This document shows, one piece after another, positions 13,036 to 25,107 of a stretch of DNA of 64,000 nt. The stretch lies in assembly GCA_030998015.1 (NCBI GenBank), contig JARWMV010000021.1, positions 1-64,000 of the forward strand. The letters run 5' to 3'. This DNA is from Ceratorhiza oryzae-sativae. Its lineage: Eukaryota; Basidiomycota; Agaricomycetes; Cantharellales; Ceratobasidiaceae. Numbering within the stretch: the first letter of the stretch is position 1; the number at the start of each line of letters is the position of its first letter. Both the position numbers and the translations under genes were made by a program. The notes under the pieces were generated by a model. It did no database searches. It was not told the origin of the DNA and saw only the letters and a program-made list of their open reading frames with translations.

Positions 13036-13182
13036 TGTGCTGCGACCCGTAGGAGGGCTCGCACTAAAACCGACGGGTGTATTAAGGGGGATGCGAAGGT
13101 ATTTCGACCTGCGGAGCAGGCACGAAACCTTTGGCTATATGTATTCAACTCTAGCATACAATCGAAGCATGATACATAAGCG
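13036..13182 (+). repeat. Dispersed repeat, copy 1 (target of the LINE insertion)
   Basis: About 147 bp starting TGTGCTGCGACCCG and containing a small palindrome CCTGCGGAGCAGG at 13110-13122. The reverse complement of 17829-17979 matches it over nearly the whole length, so two inverted copies lie 4.7 kb apart. The LINE at 13183 is inserted in this copy, so the repeat is older. Confidence 0.7.
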
Positions 13183-13779
13183 GCGACAGAAAGGCACGGG
13201 CAGGCAAGAATTGAAGCAAGATGGATACCAGGACACGAAGGGGTGGATGGAAATGAGAAGGCGGACGAGGCAGCAAGAGACGCGGGACAAGGCGGTAGAA
13301 GTCAACTCGAATCGCTCCCGACGCATCTAAGAGATCGCATACCAACCAACCCCACAGCGGCGATTCGAATATTCCGGAAACGGTTGTTGCGACAATGGAA
13401 GGAGGACGTCGAGGATACAACAAGAAAGGACAGGCTACAGAATCTAGACCCGACTTTCCCGTCGCTCAATTTTTTCAAGGCGGCCAAATCCCTCCCACGA
13501 CGCGATTATTCAGTATTGGTCCAACTACGACTCGAACATTTCCCAGTTGCAGCATACCTCAGCCGATTCAAAATCATCGACTCTCCAACCTGCCCGAACT
13601 GCAAACTACAAGACCAGACGATATTCCACGTTTCGATGATCTGCCCGGCGCACAAGGCGGAACGAGCACTGAGAACACGCGAATTGGGCGACGCGTCAAG
13701 GTCGTTTAGGGCGTTATTGGAACCGAGAAAGGCGACGAAACACTTGATGCGGTACTTGGAGCGCATAGGACTAATATGA
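13183..13779 (+). pseudogene. LINE ORF2 3' fragment: RNase H and terminal zinc motif
   Basis: In-frame remnant of the LINE polyprotein. It opens with ARIEARWIPGHEGVDGNEKADE, the RNase H block typical of Tad-type elements (W-x-PGH-x-G-x2-GNE-x-AD). About 100 residues later comes a Cys/His cluster CPNCKLQDQTIFHVSMICP, the usual C-terminal zinc-like motif. It stops at 13777-13779. Endonuclease and reverse transcriptase are absent because of 5' truncation, so the copy was dead on arrival. Confidence 0.8.
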
Positions 13780-14141
13780 AGGACGAAAAGGTGACTGTAT
13801 CTATTCACACATCGACTAAAGGATAACACCGTACATGTTAGAGCGCATATACACTAAAGACACACAAGAAGGAGGAGAATGAAGCGAGCCGGGAGACACA
13901 AGAGGGAGACCAAATCGCAATTGCGGATTTGAGGCGCTCTGGGGCACTAAAACGATCGAAGCGGTCGGACGGCAGGGGGGCGTAGGCTCGTCTGCCGGGC
14001 ATTGCTCGGAGTATTAGGATACAGGCTCAGGGGCCGACGATGGGGCGGAGTAGAAGGCGGTCTCCTATACCACAATCTGCTGTAACTGTCTTACATAGCC
14101 GCGGGCTGAGCGGACAGAATAAACTGGAACAAAAAAAAAAA
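13183..14141 (+). mobile_element. 5'-truncated LINE (Tad1-like) with poly-A and 12-bp TSD
   Basis: Non-LTR retrotransposon insertion of about 0.96 kb. It begins inside the RNase H region, continues through a 3' untranslated region and ends in a run of A (14130-14141). The 12 bases GATACATAAGCG at 13171-13182 recur as GATACGTAAGCG at 14142-14153, a TSD with one mismatch. 5' truncation, A-tail and a TSD of this length are the classical products of target-primed reverse transcription. Confidence 0.85.
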
Positions 14142-14153
14142 GATACGTAAGCG

Positions 14154-14716
14154 AGACCATACGAAGTGGGAAATAGCAAGAGAAAGAAACACGAGGCAAA
14201 TCCTTGAGACTACCTGATACAGAACCAGACCATATGGGTGTGACTATTTGTCCGGGGTAAGGCCGTTATAGTTGTCTCACGACATACTGACCTTTTGGAG
14301 CGTTTTTTGGGCGAACCTGCAGGATTTAGTGATTGTGTAAGAGACCAAAATGACCGCACAGACAAAAGGAATCGATTGAAAGAGAGAAAAATCGAGAGTT
14401 CCAAGTCTACAGTACAGAGATCTTCCTCGACCGTTTGTCCAGACTCATTTTCTCTCTGTTAATCGATCAAACTCACTCATCCAATTATTTTCGCATCATT
14501 CATTTACTCTCAATCCTCGTACTTAACCCAGAATGTTAGGAATACTGTCGGTATTTATTGGATCGAAAAATAAGCACTCCGCCAACTTTATGTGAACAGG
14601 CAATAATCTCTGGCCCACGGAAATTCGTAGTTATAATCAAAGCCCAATATAATCAATGTCAAGCTCGCTGAGGCTGGGATCCATACCTGTATCCACGCTT
14701 GCTCGTTTAAGGGGGG
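14154..14716. other. Gene-free stretch
   Basis: Between the LINE target duplication and the second solo LTR-like repeat. It should include the remainder of the interrupted locus. No coding sequence or RNA gene recognised. Confidence 0.4.
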
Positions 14717-14944
14717 TGTAGAAGAACCATGTACTCACTCGAATGTACTTGAATGAATCGATTCATGCAGCCGAGTCAAGTGTCTATGCGCAGTATATGC
14801 GCAGCAAGGAGGAAGACTGACTCACAGGTACTCGTGGTATAAATATAGGTGCTCACGCGCCCTCTCGTACCCCATCTGTACTTTACACACTCTTTTTTCT
14901 TCTACCCGTTTTATTTCTATTAATATATAGATTTGATTTCTACA
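14717..14944 (+). repeat. Solo LTR-like repeat, copy 2
   Basis: 228 bp bounded by TGTAGAA and TTCTACA, the complete version of the repeat at 11224-11457. A TATA-like GGTATAAATATAGG sits at about 14837. The 5 bp on the two sides do not match, so the target duplication is lost or was never formed. Confidence 0.55.
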
Positions 14945-15378
14945 TCGTTGAACAAGAAGTGCTGAGTAATTCCTGATAGCTCTCCCTGTCTAAACTCGAA
15001 GAGGGATCGTTGGATCATTGGTTGAGCTTAAAGAACATGTGCTGCGAGTGCGGAACCAAGCGAGTGGCCTATGATACGCTGTGCGGGTTAATGCTCAGCA
15101 GACTCGCACGACTCCGAGTCCACAAAATTGCTCACTACTTGTCCGTGGCTCTCGAAATCGGGGTTTCTTGTAGACCAAGGTCTATATGCGCAATATTTTG
15201 TTGGTTGATGTCTAGAAGCATGCGATATAGGTGCAGCTTACGGCGTCAAGCAAACTGATTCTATCATCCTGTGTCTATGTTGACTGGCACGGCCGAAAGC
15301 CAGAGGGTACCTTTTCCTCTAGGTCAATCAAAAGCAACACACCTCATAAAATAGGGTATGCCGATTCTGTCTTCCGGC

Positions 15379-17605
15379 TCAGTGACTGATATGTAAGAGT
15401 CGCGGAGCCACTAATCGGTGATCTAGCCCATCTCTCACCCTCTCGACCTCGTCGTCCAAGGCAAATTTGATGCTCGCTCGCCGTGGAACACGTAGAAACT
15501 GGGCTCGGTGAGAGCGTATTACGCTGGCTCGGGCTGGAGACTGTGATTGTTTTCTCTGGTCGGAAACTAAACTTAGATAAATCAAAGATAGAGGAGAAAA
15601 AGACATACTGCAACATTCTTGAACGAGTTGGTGGCATGCGTGAAATGCCAGGCTTCACTCTGAGCGGGATACTAGTCCCCAGCCATCCGTCAGCCTTACG
15701 TCTTGAAGGTAAAGTGAGGCTGAGATTACCCCTTGCCCAATCCCATGCATGACCAGGGCGGGGTCCGTGATGACTTTATCCTCTCTCGGCGGCACATCCT
15801 CAACGATGGCCTCGGTCGAGGGCTTCTTGTTCGGCGCAGTCTTCAGATTTTTGCGACTTGGCACACCGCCTTCGCTCTTGATGCTGGACGAACGCGAGTT
15901 CGATCCAGGAGGGTGTACACCCGGTCTGCGAGTCCAGATCACATCGGCGGTGACCTCGAGGTTCTGACGCTGCGCGCTCGTCTCTTTGAGTGAAGAAACG
16001 CTCATCCTCCCGCCTTCCTGTGTTTGTCCTGTACTCGTTCTGGCGCCAGCCGCTTTGGCATTTTCGATTCTGTGATACACGCGAGTGGCGCTGGCTAAGC
16101 GATCTCCTTTGCTGGTAACCAGTAGCCGGTTCCTCAGAACCGGAAGAATCCAGCCGAAGGTGGCGTCGTGCCCCGGAAAATACGGGCAGAGGACACGTCC
16201 TGGAACACGAGGCTGTAATCGGATCGAGGGGGTGCCGTTTTGAGCTTATGCTGTGCTTCGAGTGTGCCTATTGAGAGAGCTGCTTGTACCTTGTCTGGGT
16301 ATGACGAGGGGATAGGTTTGACTACGCTGCGAAGAAAAGTTGGCTTTCTGGACAAGTCAAATGATTGGGGAGAAAGACGTACTGGTACGCTCGTTCGAGT
16401 TCTCGCGACAGGTCTGTCTCGACCGCTTGCGACTTTAGATTTTTTAATTAGTTGAAATTGTCCCCACAACTGGCAGAGTAAACGAACCTCGTCGTGCATC
16501 CACACACAGCGACGAAATCTGATCGGCGGAGAAGGGGATCTCCAAAACACATGGTACAACTATGTTTCCCTCGTTAATGAGTGTTGCCTTGATAAGTGTA
16601 AAACGAAAAACACACCCACGTGGTCTTGACATTAATCCCAAACAGTTTACCCACATTCACTGGTACACCCAGGAACCCATCCTCGCCCTCGTCCCCGAGC
16701 GGAGGAACCTTCTTGACTCCTCAAACACGGTCATTAGCGGTCTTTTTCTCCTCCTCGTCAGCCACGCTGTTCCCAGCATGCCTCGCGCGCAATTGACTCT
16801 TCGTGCGTGAATGTCTGCCACACCATGTTTGGACCAAGCGAGACGGGCGCCGAGGACAAGCGCTCAGCGGGACCAGCGTGGTACCATTGAACAAAGATAC
16901 GAGGCGGGGCATCGACTTCTATGTGCGAACTCGAACGGCACAATGGAGATAAGAGCGGGATGAGGAGCGTGGGAATAGGGGTCGCGTTGTTCGATGTCAA
17001 GTTTAGCAGGGCGATGAACGTGACGTCATGGATGGTCAACGCTGGACCTATGAAATACCTGACTTATTTAGTCTTTTTGGCCCAAGTTTGAGAGGGCGTC
17101 AGCAAAACGCTTGGAGTCTGTTGAGAAAAACTTGCCCGGGTATGTCAATCAAGCCCTTCACGTATAGCGACAGCCACCGGGCACTTTGTCTCTCAATCGG
17201 TGTAATCGACCCGCAAAGTTATAGAATACCATCAGCTGTAGCGTGATTGGCAGAGAACACGCGGTCAGACTGGACAAAGGAAGACGCCAGGCAGAGCAAG
17301 CGATGAGCTGATGGATGCGCAATCATGATCCCACCGCCGAGCACGAGGAGCACAGCCATCCACTCAGGAGCGCCCACGCCTCACCACACACGTCCTCTCC
17401 GAAACCAGCCCAGTTTCTCCGTCGCACGGCATACGAGCGCCTCGTTCGTCATCTCCACCACTTCTGCCCTCCCTTCGTCGCTAAGAATCGAGTGTAGCTT
17501 CTTGTTGACCGCAAAACCAATGGTAGTGATAAACCCATCGTCGTCATCGGCTCCAGTTGGATCCTTTCCAGTAACATCACGATTGATGACTGTGGCCATG
17601 GTCAT
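15379..17605 (-). CDS. Unresolved multi-exon gene; weak resemblance to Abraxas/FAM175-type MPN proteins
   Basis: Several minus-strand segments look like exons of one gene with about 50-60 bp introns. The first begins at ATG 17605 or 17599 and includes a segment ending EKLGWFRRGR. A later segment near 16870-16960 reads HIEVDAPPRIFVQWY...PVSLGPNM; then GEDGFLGVPVNVGKLFGINVKTTW near 16630-16700; then a segment up to 16080 with DATFGWILPVLRNRLLVTSKGDRL; then a Ser/Lys-rich tail. The order (hydrophobic start, GWFRRGR, a later acidic strand) recalls the MPN-minus domain of Abraxas-like proteins of Lys63-deubiquitinase complexes, but this is a guess from a few short blocks. Exon boundaries were not solved; the end could be 15655 or 15379. 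Confidence 0.35.
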
Positions 17606-17828
17606 GGGCGATTTTTTGAGAATTTTGGCGTAAAGAGAGAAAGAGAGACGGTCTAGAGCTTTACTGTTTTGGAGGTCGGTGTTTCTTGCTTCCTGGCACA
17701 ATGTTGTGAGCCATGACTATCGGCCTTACCCCGGATGAATACCAGTGACCATATGGTCTAGGATCCCATTTGGCAGTGTTGAGGCTTCACCTCTCTTCTT
17801 TATTGATACCATTTCCTCTTATGTACGG

Positions 17829-17979
17829 TTATGCTTATGTACTACAATTCGATTGTATGCTACGGTGTGAATACATATAGCCAAGGATTTCGCACCTGCT
17901 CCGCAGGTCGAAATACCTTCGCATCCCCCTCATCATATCTATCGGTTTAAGTACGATCCCTCTTACGGGTCGTAGCACA
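17829..17979 (-). repeat. Dispersed repeat, copy 2 (inverted)
   Basis: Reverse complement of the repeat at 13036-13182, including the palindrome (here CCTGCTCCGCAGG at 17897-17909). This copy continues past the point where the LINE interrupts copy 1. No coding capacity and no terminal inverted repeats recognised. Confidence 0.7.
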
Positions 17980-19523
17980 CAAGGAGACCCAGTAGCCGTA
18001 TGCACATCTGTATCCCCCGAAAATAATCGTGCACTTCAGCATTCAAAAACCGCGCGGCTGGCTATGGACGTACTGCTTGCATCGGCATCTTGGCAGAGCA
18101 CAATTATGCGGTGGGTACAGGGTGTAGATATGATGTGGAAAGGCCGACCAGCAGACACTAGGACAAGCAGAATAAAACCTCAGTGCTCATAGGATACATT
18201 CGCCAATATTGAACTCCAATCATTAATTATATGGTCCATGCCAAATTCAATCAGAGACACAGGTGCTCGCTAACTCTCTGCTTGGAAAGATTCAACTGAC
18301 ATAAATTTTGGTAAGCCGGAAATCGAGTGATATCATCAGGCTAATTCGCGCGACAATTGGAACGGCTTGTGACTACCGCCTGTTCAAGGCTGCTCTCGGA
18401 TGACTTGCCTGTGATCGTGCTGGCAGACGCTTGCGATTTCATCAAGATCTGGAACAACTGGGCGTTTTGTTCAATTCAACGCGTAGAGGAAATATACCCA
18501 CAGCGCAAACTGTCGGCACCTAAGCGCATTGGCATGGCCTGTGGCCAAGCATAGCCGCGCACGCACCATCTCAGGCGGCCTGCCCCCGTCCATATAAGTT
18601 TTGACCAAATAGGTGCCCATCCTGGCGAAGAAATGTGTAATGGAAGCCAAGACAGGCATTGCCGCGATTCGCCGGCCAAAAGGAGGTCACAGCTATACTG
18701 CAACGAAGGCGCGAGAATGGGTATGTATCGACCGCATTCAAAAACCATCCCAAGTACGACCACTGATCACGGCGATTTGGTCCAGGAGAATATCACCGAC
18801 GTTATCACGGCATAACATGCCCATCTCATTCTATTTCAAACTTGCTGACATATATGCGCGTTGCAGGTGCGATGTGGTATCGTAGGCCTGTCCCCTTGCA
18901 CAGATAGCTTTGGGGTGGATGGGAATGAAAATTGACAAAAAAGCGATTAATACAGGCTGGCAAAGCCGACCGGCGAACAGTATCCCCGTAACGCACTTGC
19001 GAAATCGCCAAGGGAAGCTTCAAGAGGACTCAAGTTGAATGAAATTTTACGTCGTGACACAAGATCTCTAGAGTCTTGTTTATATCATCCACGGGAGTTC
19101 TCGATACTTTTGTGACGCATCTTACGAATCGATGGCCAACACGGGCATCATACCGAATGTGATCACTATGCTGCGCCTAAGTCTGCCGATTACAGAATCG
19201 CCCATATTTCAGCAGCTGATTCCATCTGATGCAGCAAAGCGCCTCGATTGTGGATAAAGCCGGAGCGGCCTATGAGGGGCGCATTTATCTCACTTTGGAC
19301 TGCACCCGCTATGCCAGAAGCACCCACGGAGTCCGAGGCAGGTTTTTTGTCACTCACAGAAATATTCACAGCATTCACACTGCCCAGAGGGGCAAGAGAA
19401 ATAGTAAAAACAACACTATAAAATAACAATTAGGAAATTAACGTAGCAAAAGACAAGATCGGTACGCCCAGCAGAGAAGCGGTTGTGACAGTCAACTGGA
19501 TTGAATTAGGTTTGTGAAGGAAG
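17980..19523. other. Gene-free stretch
   Basis: Only short, motif-free open frames on both strands. Nothing recognisable as an RNA gene or mobile element. Confidence 0.4.
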
Positions 19524-19748
19524 ATGAGCGAGACCCCAGACCAGAAAGACGGCAAGGCTACATCAAACGCCAATCCAGCGTTGCGATCGCACGGCAAGGG
19601 AACAGCCGTGATGTGCGATAATCACGCATTTCACTATCTTGGGGAAGGCTACCTGACCCAAGTAAAGGATGTCGAGATTGAGGCGCTTGCGTGTCTCGAG
19701 TTGGCCGATCGAGGCGACGACGGCACTGATCAGTCCTGTGTTCGATGA
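19524..19748 (+). CDS. Small open frame, possible leader exon of the TPR-CHAT gene
   Basis: 74 codons, with a segment YLTQVKDVEIEALACLELADRGDDGTDQ that has the composition of a real helical protein. It lies 180 bp upstream of the TPR-CHAT frame on the same strand. A splice route is conceivable (a GTATGT at about 19880 and an ACAG at about 19916 exist), but the intervening frame is closed by stops. Could be an exon, a separate short gene or a relic. Confidence 0.3.
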   Translation: MSETPDQKDGKATSNANPALRSHGKGTAVMCDNHAFHYLGEGYLTQVKDVEIEALACLELADRGDDGTDQSCVR

Positions 19749-19927
19749 GCCATACGTCTAGAATCCCCATTCTGCAAGGCAATATAAAATTACTGCCAGA
19801 AGAGATGCTGACGATAGAAATACCCGGACTGGCCGGTTAGACCGAGGACAGGAAGAGAGACGATGTATGACTTGATAAGGTATGTGACGAAATCTCAAAC
19901 TATGATCGAACTAACAGGCTCGAGCCA

Positions 19928-22900
19928 ATGTCAAAAAGACGACGGAAAGATGACGCGGCACAAGCTACAACGGACATACGAGCCAGTGACCAGCTAGTGA
20001 CTGATGTGAAGCATGAGCAGCACAACACATGCTTCACCGCAAGCTGGAGAATTGATGAGGTTCTGGCTGACAGTCAAGACTACCCGAGATACCTGGGCGC
20101 ATTTGGGACCTTTTGGCTCCTTCACTATGAACGAGCAGGAGAATTTGCAAGCCTGGAAATGGCAATCGCATATCTAGTGCGAGCGGTAGAAATGACCCCA
20201 TATGGCCACCGGGATAAGCCTAGTCGCCTGAATAAGCTTGGAATCGCATGGAGTCGTCGATTTGAGCGACTGGGTGACATGTCCGACTTGGACAATGCGC
20301 TCGCATGTCAAGTTCACGCAGTCAATCTCACTCAAGACGGCCATCCTCATAAGCCTAGTCGCCTGAATAACCTTGGAAACGCATGGCTTTGTCGATTTGA
20401 GCGACTGGGTGACATGTCCGACTTGGACAATGCGCTTGCATGTCAAGTGCACGCAGTCAATCTCACTCCAGACGGCCATCCTCGTAAGCCTAGTCGCCTG
20501 AATAACCTTGGAAACGCATGGCTTTGTCGATTTGAGCGACTGGATGACATGTCCGACTTGGACAATGCGCTCGCATGTCAAGTTCATGCATTCAATCTCA
20601 CTCCAGACAGCCATCCTGATAAGCCTGGTCGCCTGAACAACCTTGGAATCGCATGGAGGAGTCGATTTGAGCGACTGGGTGACACGTCCGACTTGGACAA
20701 TGCGCTTGCATGTCAGGTTCACGCAGTCAATCTCACTCCAGACGGCCATCCTGATAAGCCTGGTCGCCTGAACAACCTTGGAATCGCATGGAGGAGTCGA
20801 TTTGAGCGACTGGGTGACATGTCCGACTTGGACAATGGGCTCACATGTCAAGTTCACGCAGTCAATCTCACTCCAGACGGCCATCCTCATAAGCCTGGTC
20901 TCCTGAACAACCTTGGAATCGCATGGAGTCGTCGATTTGAGCAACTGGGTGACATGTCCGACTTGGACAATGGGCTCACATGTCAAGTTCACGCAGTCAA
21001 TCTCACTCCAGACGGCCATCCTCATAAGCCTGGTCTCCTGAACAACCTTGGAATCGCATGGAGTCGTCGATTTGAGCAACTGGGTGACATGTCCGACTTG
21101 GACAATGGGCTCACATGTCAAGTTCACGCAGTCAATCTCACTCCAGACGGCCATCCTCATAAGCCTGGTCTCCTGAACAACCTTGGAATCGCATGGAGTC
21201 GTCGATTTGAGCAACTGGGTGACATGTCCGACTTGGACAATGGGCTCACATGTCAAGTTCACGCAGTCAATCTCACTCCAGACGGCCATCCTCATAAGCC
21301 TGGTCTCCTGAACAACCTTGGAATCGCATGGAGTCGTCGATTTGAGCAACTGGGTGACATGTCCGACTTGGACAATGGGCTCACATGTCAAGTTCACGCA
21401 GTCAATCTCACTCCAGACGGCCATCCTCATAAGCCTGGTCTCCTGAACAACCTTGGAATCGCATGGAGTCGTCGATTTGAGCAACTGGGTGACATGTCCG
21501 ACTTGGACAATGCGCTCGCATGTCAAGTTCACGCAGTCAATCTCACTACAGACGGCCATCCTGATAAGCCTGGTCGCCTGAACAACCTTGGAATCGCATG
21601 GAGGAGTCGATTTGAGCGACTGGGTGACATGTCCGACTTGGACAATGCGCTCGCATGTCAAGTTCACGCAGTCAATCTCACTACAGACGGCCATCCTGAT
21701 AAGCCTGGTCGCCTGAACAGCCTTGGAATCGCATGGAGGAGTCGATTTGAGCGACTGGGTGACATGTCCGACTTGGACAATGCGCTCGCATGTCAAGTTC
21801 ACGCAGTCAATCTCACTACAGACGGCCATCCTGATAAGCCTGGTCGCCTGAACAACCTTGGAATCGCATGGAGGAGTCGATTTGAGCGGCTGGGTGACAT
21901 GTCCGACTTGGACAATGCGCTCGCATGTCAAGTTCACGCAGTCAATCTCACTACAGACGGCCATCCTGATAAGCCTGGTCGCCTGAACAGCCTTGGAATC
22001 GCATGGAGGAGTCGATTTGAGCGACTGGGTGACATGTCCGACTTGGACAATGCGCTCGCATGTCAAGTTCACGCAGTCAATCTCACTCCAGACGGCCATC
22101 CTGATAAGCCTGGTCTCCTGAACAACCTTGGAAACGCATGGAGGAGTCGATTTGAGCAACTGGGTGACATGTCCGACTTGGACAATGCACTCGCATGTCA
22201 AGTTCACGCAGTCAATCTCACTTCAGACGGCCATCCTCATAAGCCTAGTCTCCTGAGCAACCTTGGAAACGCATGGAGGAGTCGATTTGAGCGACTGGGT
22301 GACATGTCCGACTTGGACAATGGGCTCACATGTCAAGTGCACGCAGTCAATCTTACTGCAGAAGGACATCCACACCAGCCTGGTTATCTGTACAACCTCG
22401 GCCGTTGTCATCAAAGTCGATATATCGTGTCCAAGGATTCTCAAGATCTCGAGACCGCTTCTGTTGTACTTGGGCAGGGTGCCAGATCCTTGGTTGGCCC
22501 ACCTCGCATTCAGTTCTATTGTGCTCGGCTATGGGCAGACACATTATCTCAACTTGAGCTTTCTCCACTAGAAGCATATAGCACTGCCTTTGCGATTTTG
22601 CCCAAGTTGATCTGGCTGGGACAAACTGCCCAAGCACGATACTCCATCTTGACGACCATCAGCGAGTTTGTGCCGGAAGCTGCAGCTTGGGCATTTGCCA
22701 AAAAATTACATGACATCGCTCTAGAGTGGCTCGAACAAGGCTGCTCGGTCATCTGGAAACAGACGTTACACCTCCGGACACCATTCGATGACCTTGCTGA
22801 AGTGAGCGCTGAACTAGCCAACAATCTGAAAGACACCGCTTCTCAGCTCGAAACGGCGTCGTCGTCTTCGTACACTGTCAACTATACCCCCGAGACAATG

Positions 22901-24156
22901 GTAAACACTGAGTCTCTGATTCAACGTCACCATAAACTCGCGGCTCGTTGGGAGAGCCTTGTCGCGGAAGCTCGCCAGCTTCCTGGGTTTCAAGAATTTT
23001 TACTACCAACAAAGGCAGAGCTCCTTCGAACGGCCGCTCGAGATGGTCCAGTTGTGTTGATCAACACTCACGATACACGTTGTGACGCTCTTATCATCAT
23101 GCCAGGGGTGGAGGACATGGTTCACGTGCCACTACCAGGGGCTTCCTCGGCTAAATGCGGACATCTACTTATGCAGAGCAATAGGCTCTACCGTAACGGC
23201 CAGCAGGGTCGCTTGGCTCGTGGATTCACGTGTAAATCCGAAGATCCTCTCCAAATCTTCAAATCGCTCTGGTCATACGTGGTGGGCCCAGTTTTAGATG
23301 CAATTTTGGGAATAGTAAGCATGGCCCTCGACGGATCCAAGTTTCTAATCATCTCACCAATGACTTCTAGAATAAAGATACTTCGGACGTGCTTCCTCAC
23401 GTCACGTGGTGCGCTACCGGAGCTTTATCATTGTTGCCTCTTCATGCAGCAGGCCCATACGACGGCCGATCGCCGAACGCTTTCGATCTAGTCGTTTCCT
23501 CTTATACGTCAACAATTGGCGCGTTAATCTCGCACACCGCACCTTCGATCAAGTCTCAGTGTCGGCTTTTGGCAGTTGGGCAAGCTGCGTCACCAGGGCA
23601 GACTCCCCTGCCACATACCGTAACGGAACTCAATATTGTCAAGAAACACATCGAACCAAGCAACTATTGCGAGCTCACCGGCGCGTCCGCAACCATCCAG
23701 TCCACACTTGAGGCCATGGAAGCGAATGACTGGGTGCATTTCGCATGCCATGGGAGTCAGGACACCTCGAATCCTCGCCAAAGCGCTTTCCATCTTCACG
23801 ATGGGAAGCTCACCCTGGACGAGATAGCCAAGCGAGCGTTCAAGAACAAGGGTCTCGCCTTTTTGTCTGCGTGCCAGACCGCCACTGGGGATGCCAAGCT
23901 ACCAGGGGAATCGACTCATTTGGCGGCCGGGATGCTTACAGCAGGATATCGGAGTGTCATAGCCACGTTGTGGTCGATCGAGGATGTGGATGCGCCAAGG
24001 ATAGCGGAGGGTGTGTATGCGGAGCTTACCAAGGACGGGAGGATGGATTACACGCAGACCGCGAGGGCGCTTCACAAGGCAGTCGGGGTGCTACGTGAAA
24101 AGGTTGGGGTGGAGGCGGTTAAGCGATGGGCGCCTTTTATTCATTTGGGGTCGTAG
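19928..24156 (+). CDS. TPR-CHAT protein (caspase-like CHAT peptidase with TPR array)
   Basis: Two exons, 19928-23314 and 23371-24156, joined by a 56-bp intron (GTAAGC...TCTAG) give 1,390 aa. Without the intron the first frame runs out of the conserved domain; with it the sequence passes smoothly into VLPHVTWCATG. Residues about 85-840 are about 17 tandem 45-residue tetratricopeptide-type units of the longer, kinesin-light-chain-like length, each with NLG-x-AW-x3-FE-x-LGD-x-SDLDN. A non-repetitive linker follows. The last 260 residues are a CHAT domain with catalytic-type His (HFACHG, about residue 1256) and Cys (LSACQTATG, about residue 1297). CHAT is a clan CD peptidase fold also found in bacterial TPR-CHAT (Craspase) effectors and separase relatives. 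Fungal copies are many and mostly uncharacterised. The repeats suggest ligand sensing controlling a protease; substrate and trigger are unknown. Confidence 0.9.
20266..22410 (+). repeat. 135-bp tandem repeat array coding for TPR units
   Basis: The unit is exactly 135 bp (45 codons), about 16-17 copies, so frame is always kept. Five consecutive units from about 20821 to 21495 appear identical at the DNA level. The next four alternate NNLG/NSLG, meaning a 270-bp double unit was itself duplicated. This implies recent unequal recombination or slippage. Confidence 0.9.
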
Positions 24157-25107
24157 TTCTCAGAATAATGTCGTGATGGGGAATGTGTATATGCTAGACA
24201 ATGTCCTGCGCTGATGCAATTCGGGTTAAGCGAATCTAATCCATTGATATACATATATATGAATAGTGAGGAATATCATTAGGCCCCAGGTAGACTGCGT
24301 ATGTAGTATGTGTAGTGCGTCTTCTACCGAGGAGGCCGCATATACCCTGGAGGAATTATATAGAAAACGATTCTGTGCACAGGAACTTGCAGGCGCAAAA
24401 TCTCTGTATAATACACATATTATCTGAGTTTTCCCAATATAATTGTAGTTTCCTAGAATATAGTTGGCCGCCCAAAACAACTCTTCAATTAAAATCGACT
24501 TTGCTCGGCTTTAACTGTGTTAAATCGCGTTTAAGCATGTGCGTTCATCTGAAGTTGGGATATTGTTGAAGCATGTGACCTGGATTTTTTTTCACATGTA
24601 TATCAAGTACTACACGAACAAAGGATTGAATCACACTATAGATACCGAGGCACAAAAGCCTAAGTGCAACGCGGTTACAAAAGGGTACGAAGCAAGAGAA
24701 GGCGTGAGTCGGGACAGGGTATCATGTGACTTGGGGTTTTTCTCTCGCACACATATTTAAGGACCTACAAGAACACAGGGTTGAACCAGTCAAAAACAAA
24801 ACACAGGCACGCCTGAGGGCAGGACAAGAGTGGGACATGGAGGGGCGAGACGGGGGACAGAGGTAAAACAGCCCGGAGGTGTACTAAAGACAGCGAATGG
24901 TCTGAGAAACTAGGGCTCTGTGACAAACGCAAATTTGAAAACATGTTTGACACAAACAATTATAAACGCTGTTTTCAAACAGTAACTCACCGTTTGAAGC
25001 TGGTCCGAAAGTTGCACGTGACATACAGCCATTAGTCAGTGTTGTGCCATTGTGGCAGAGACAACTGCATTCATACTTACATTTTGCCACCACCTATTCC
25101 CCAGCTT
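24157..25107. other. Intergenic stretch with a diverged tandem duplication
   Basis: Downstream of the TPR-CHAT gene. The stretches 24571-24715 and 24722-24870 resemble each other (ATGTGACyTGG, a T run, CACATrTAT, CTACA.GAACA, GATTGAA/GGTTGAA), a decayed direct duplication. Around 25,000 the base composition changes to CpG-poor, transposon-rich sequence. No gene seen. Confidence 0.45.

Noticed and set aside
20174..22207. 677-codon open frame antisense to the TPR array
   Set aside because: A by-product of a 135-bp repeat with no antisense stop in the unit; no family features, and the sense strand encodes a coherent TPR-CHAT protein.
20266..22410. CRISPR-like array
   Set aside because: Units are contiguous coding repeats without spacers in a eukaryotic gene.
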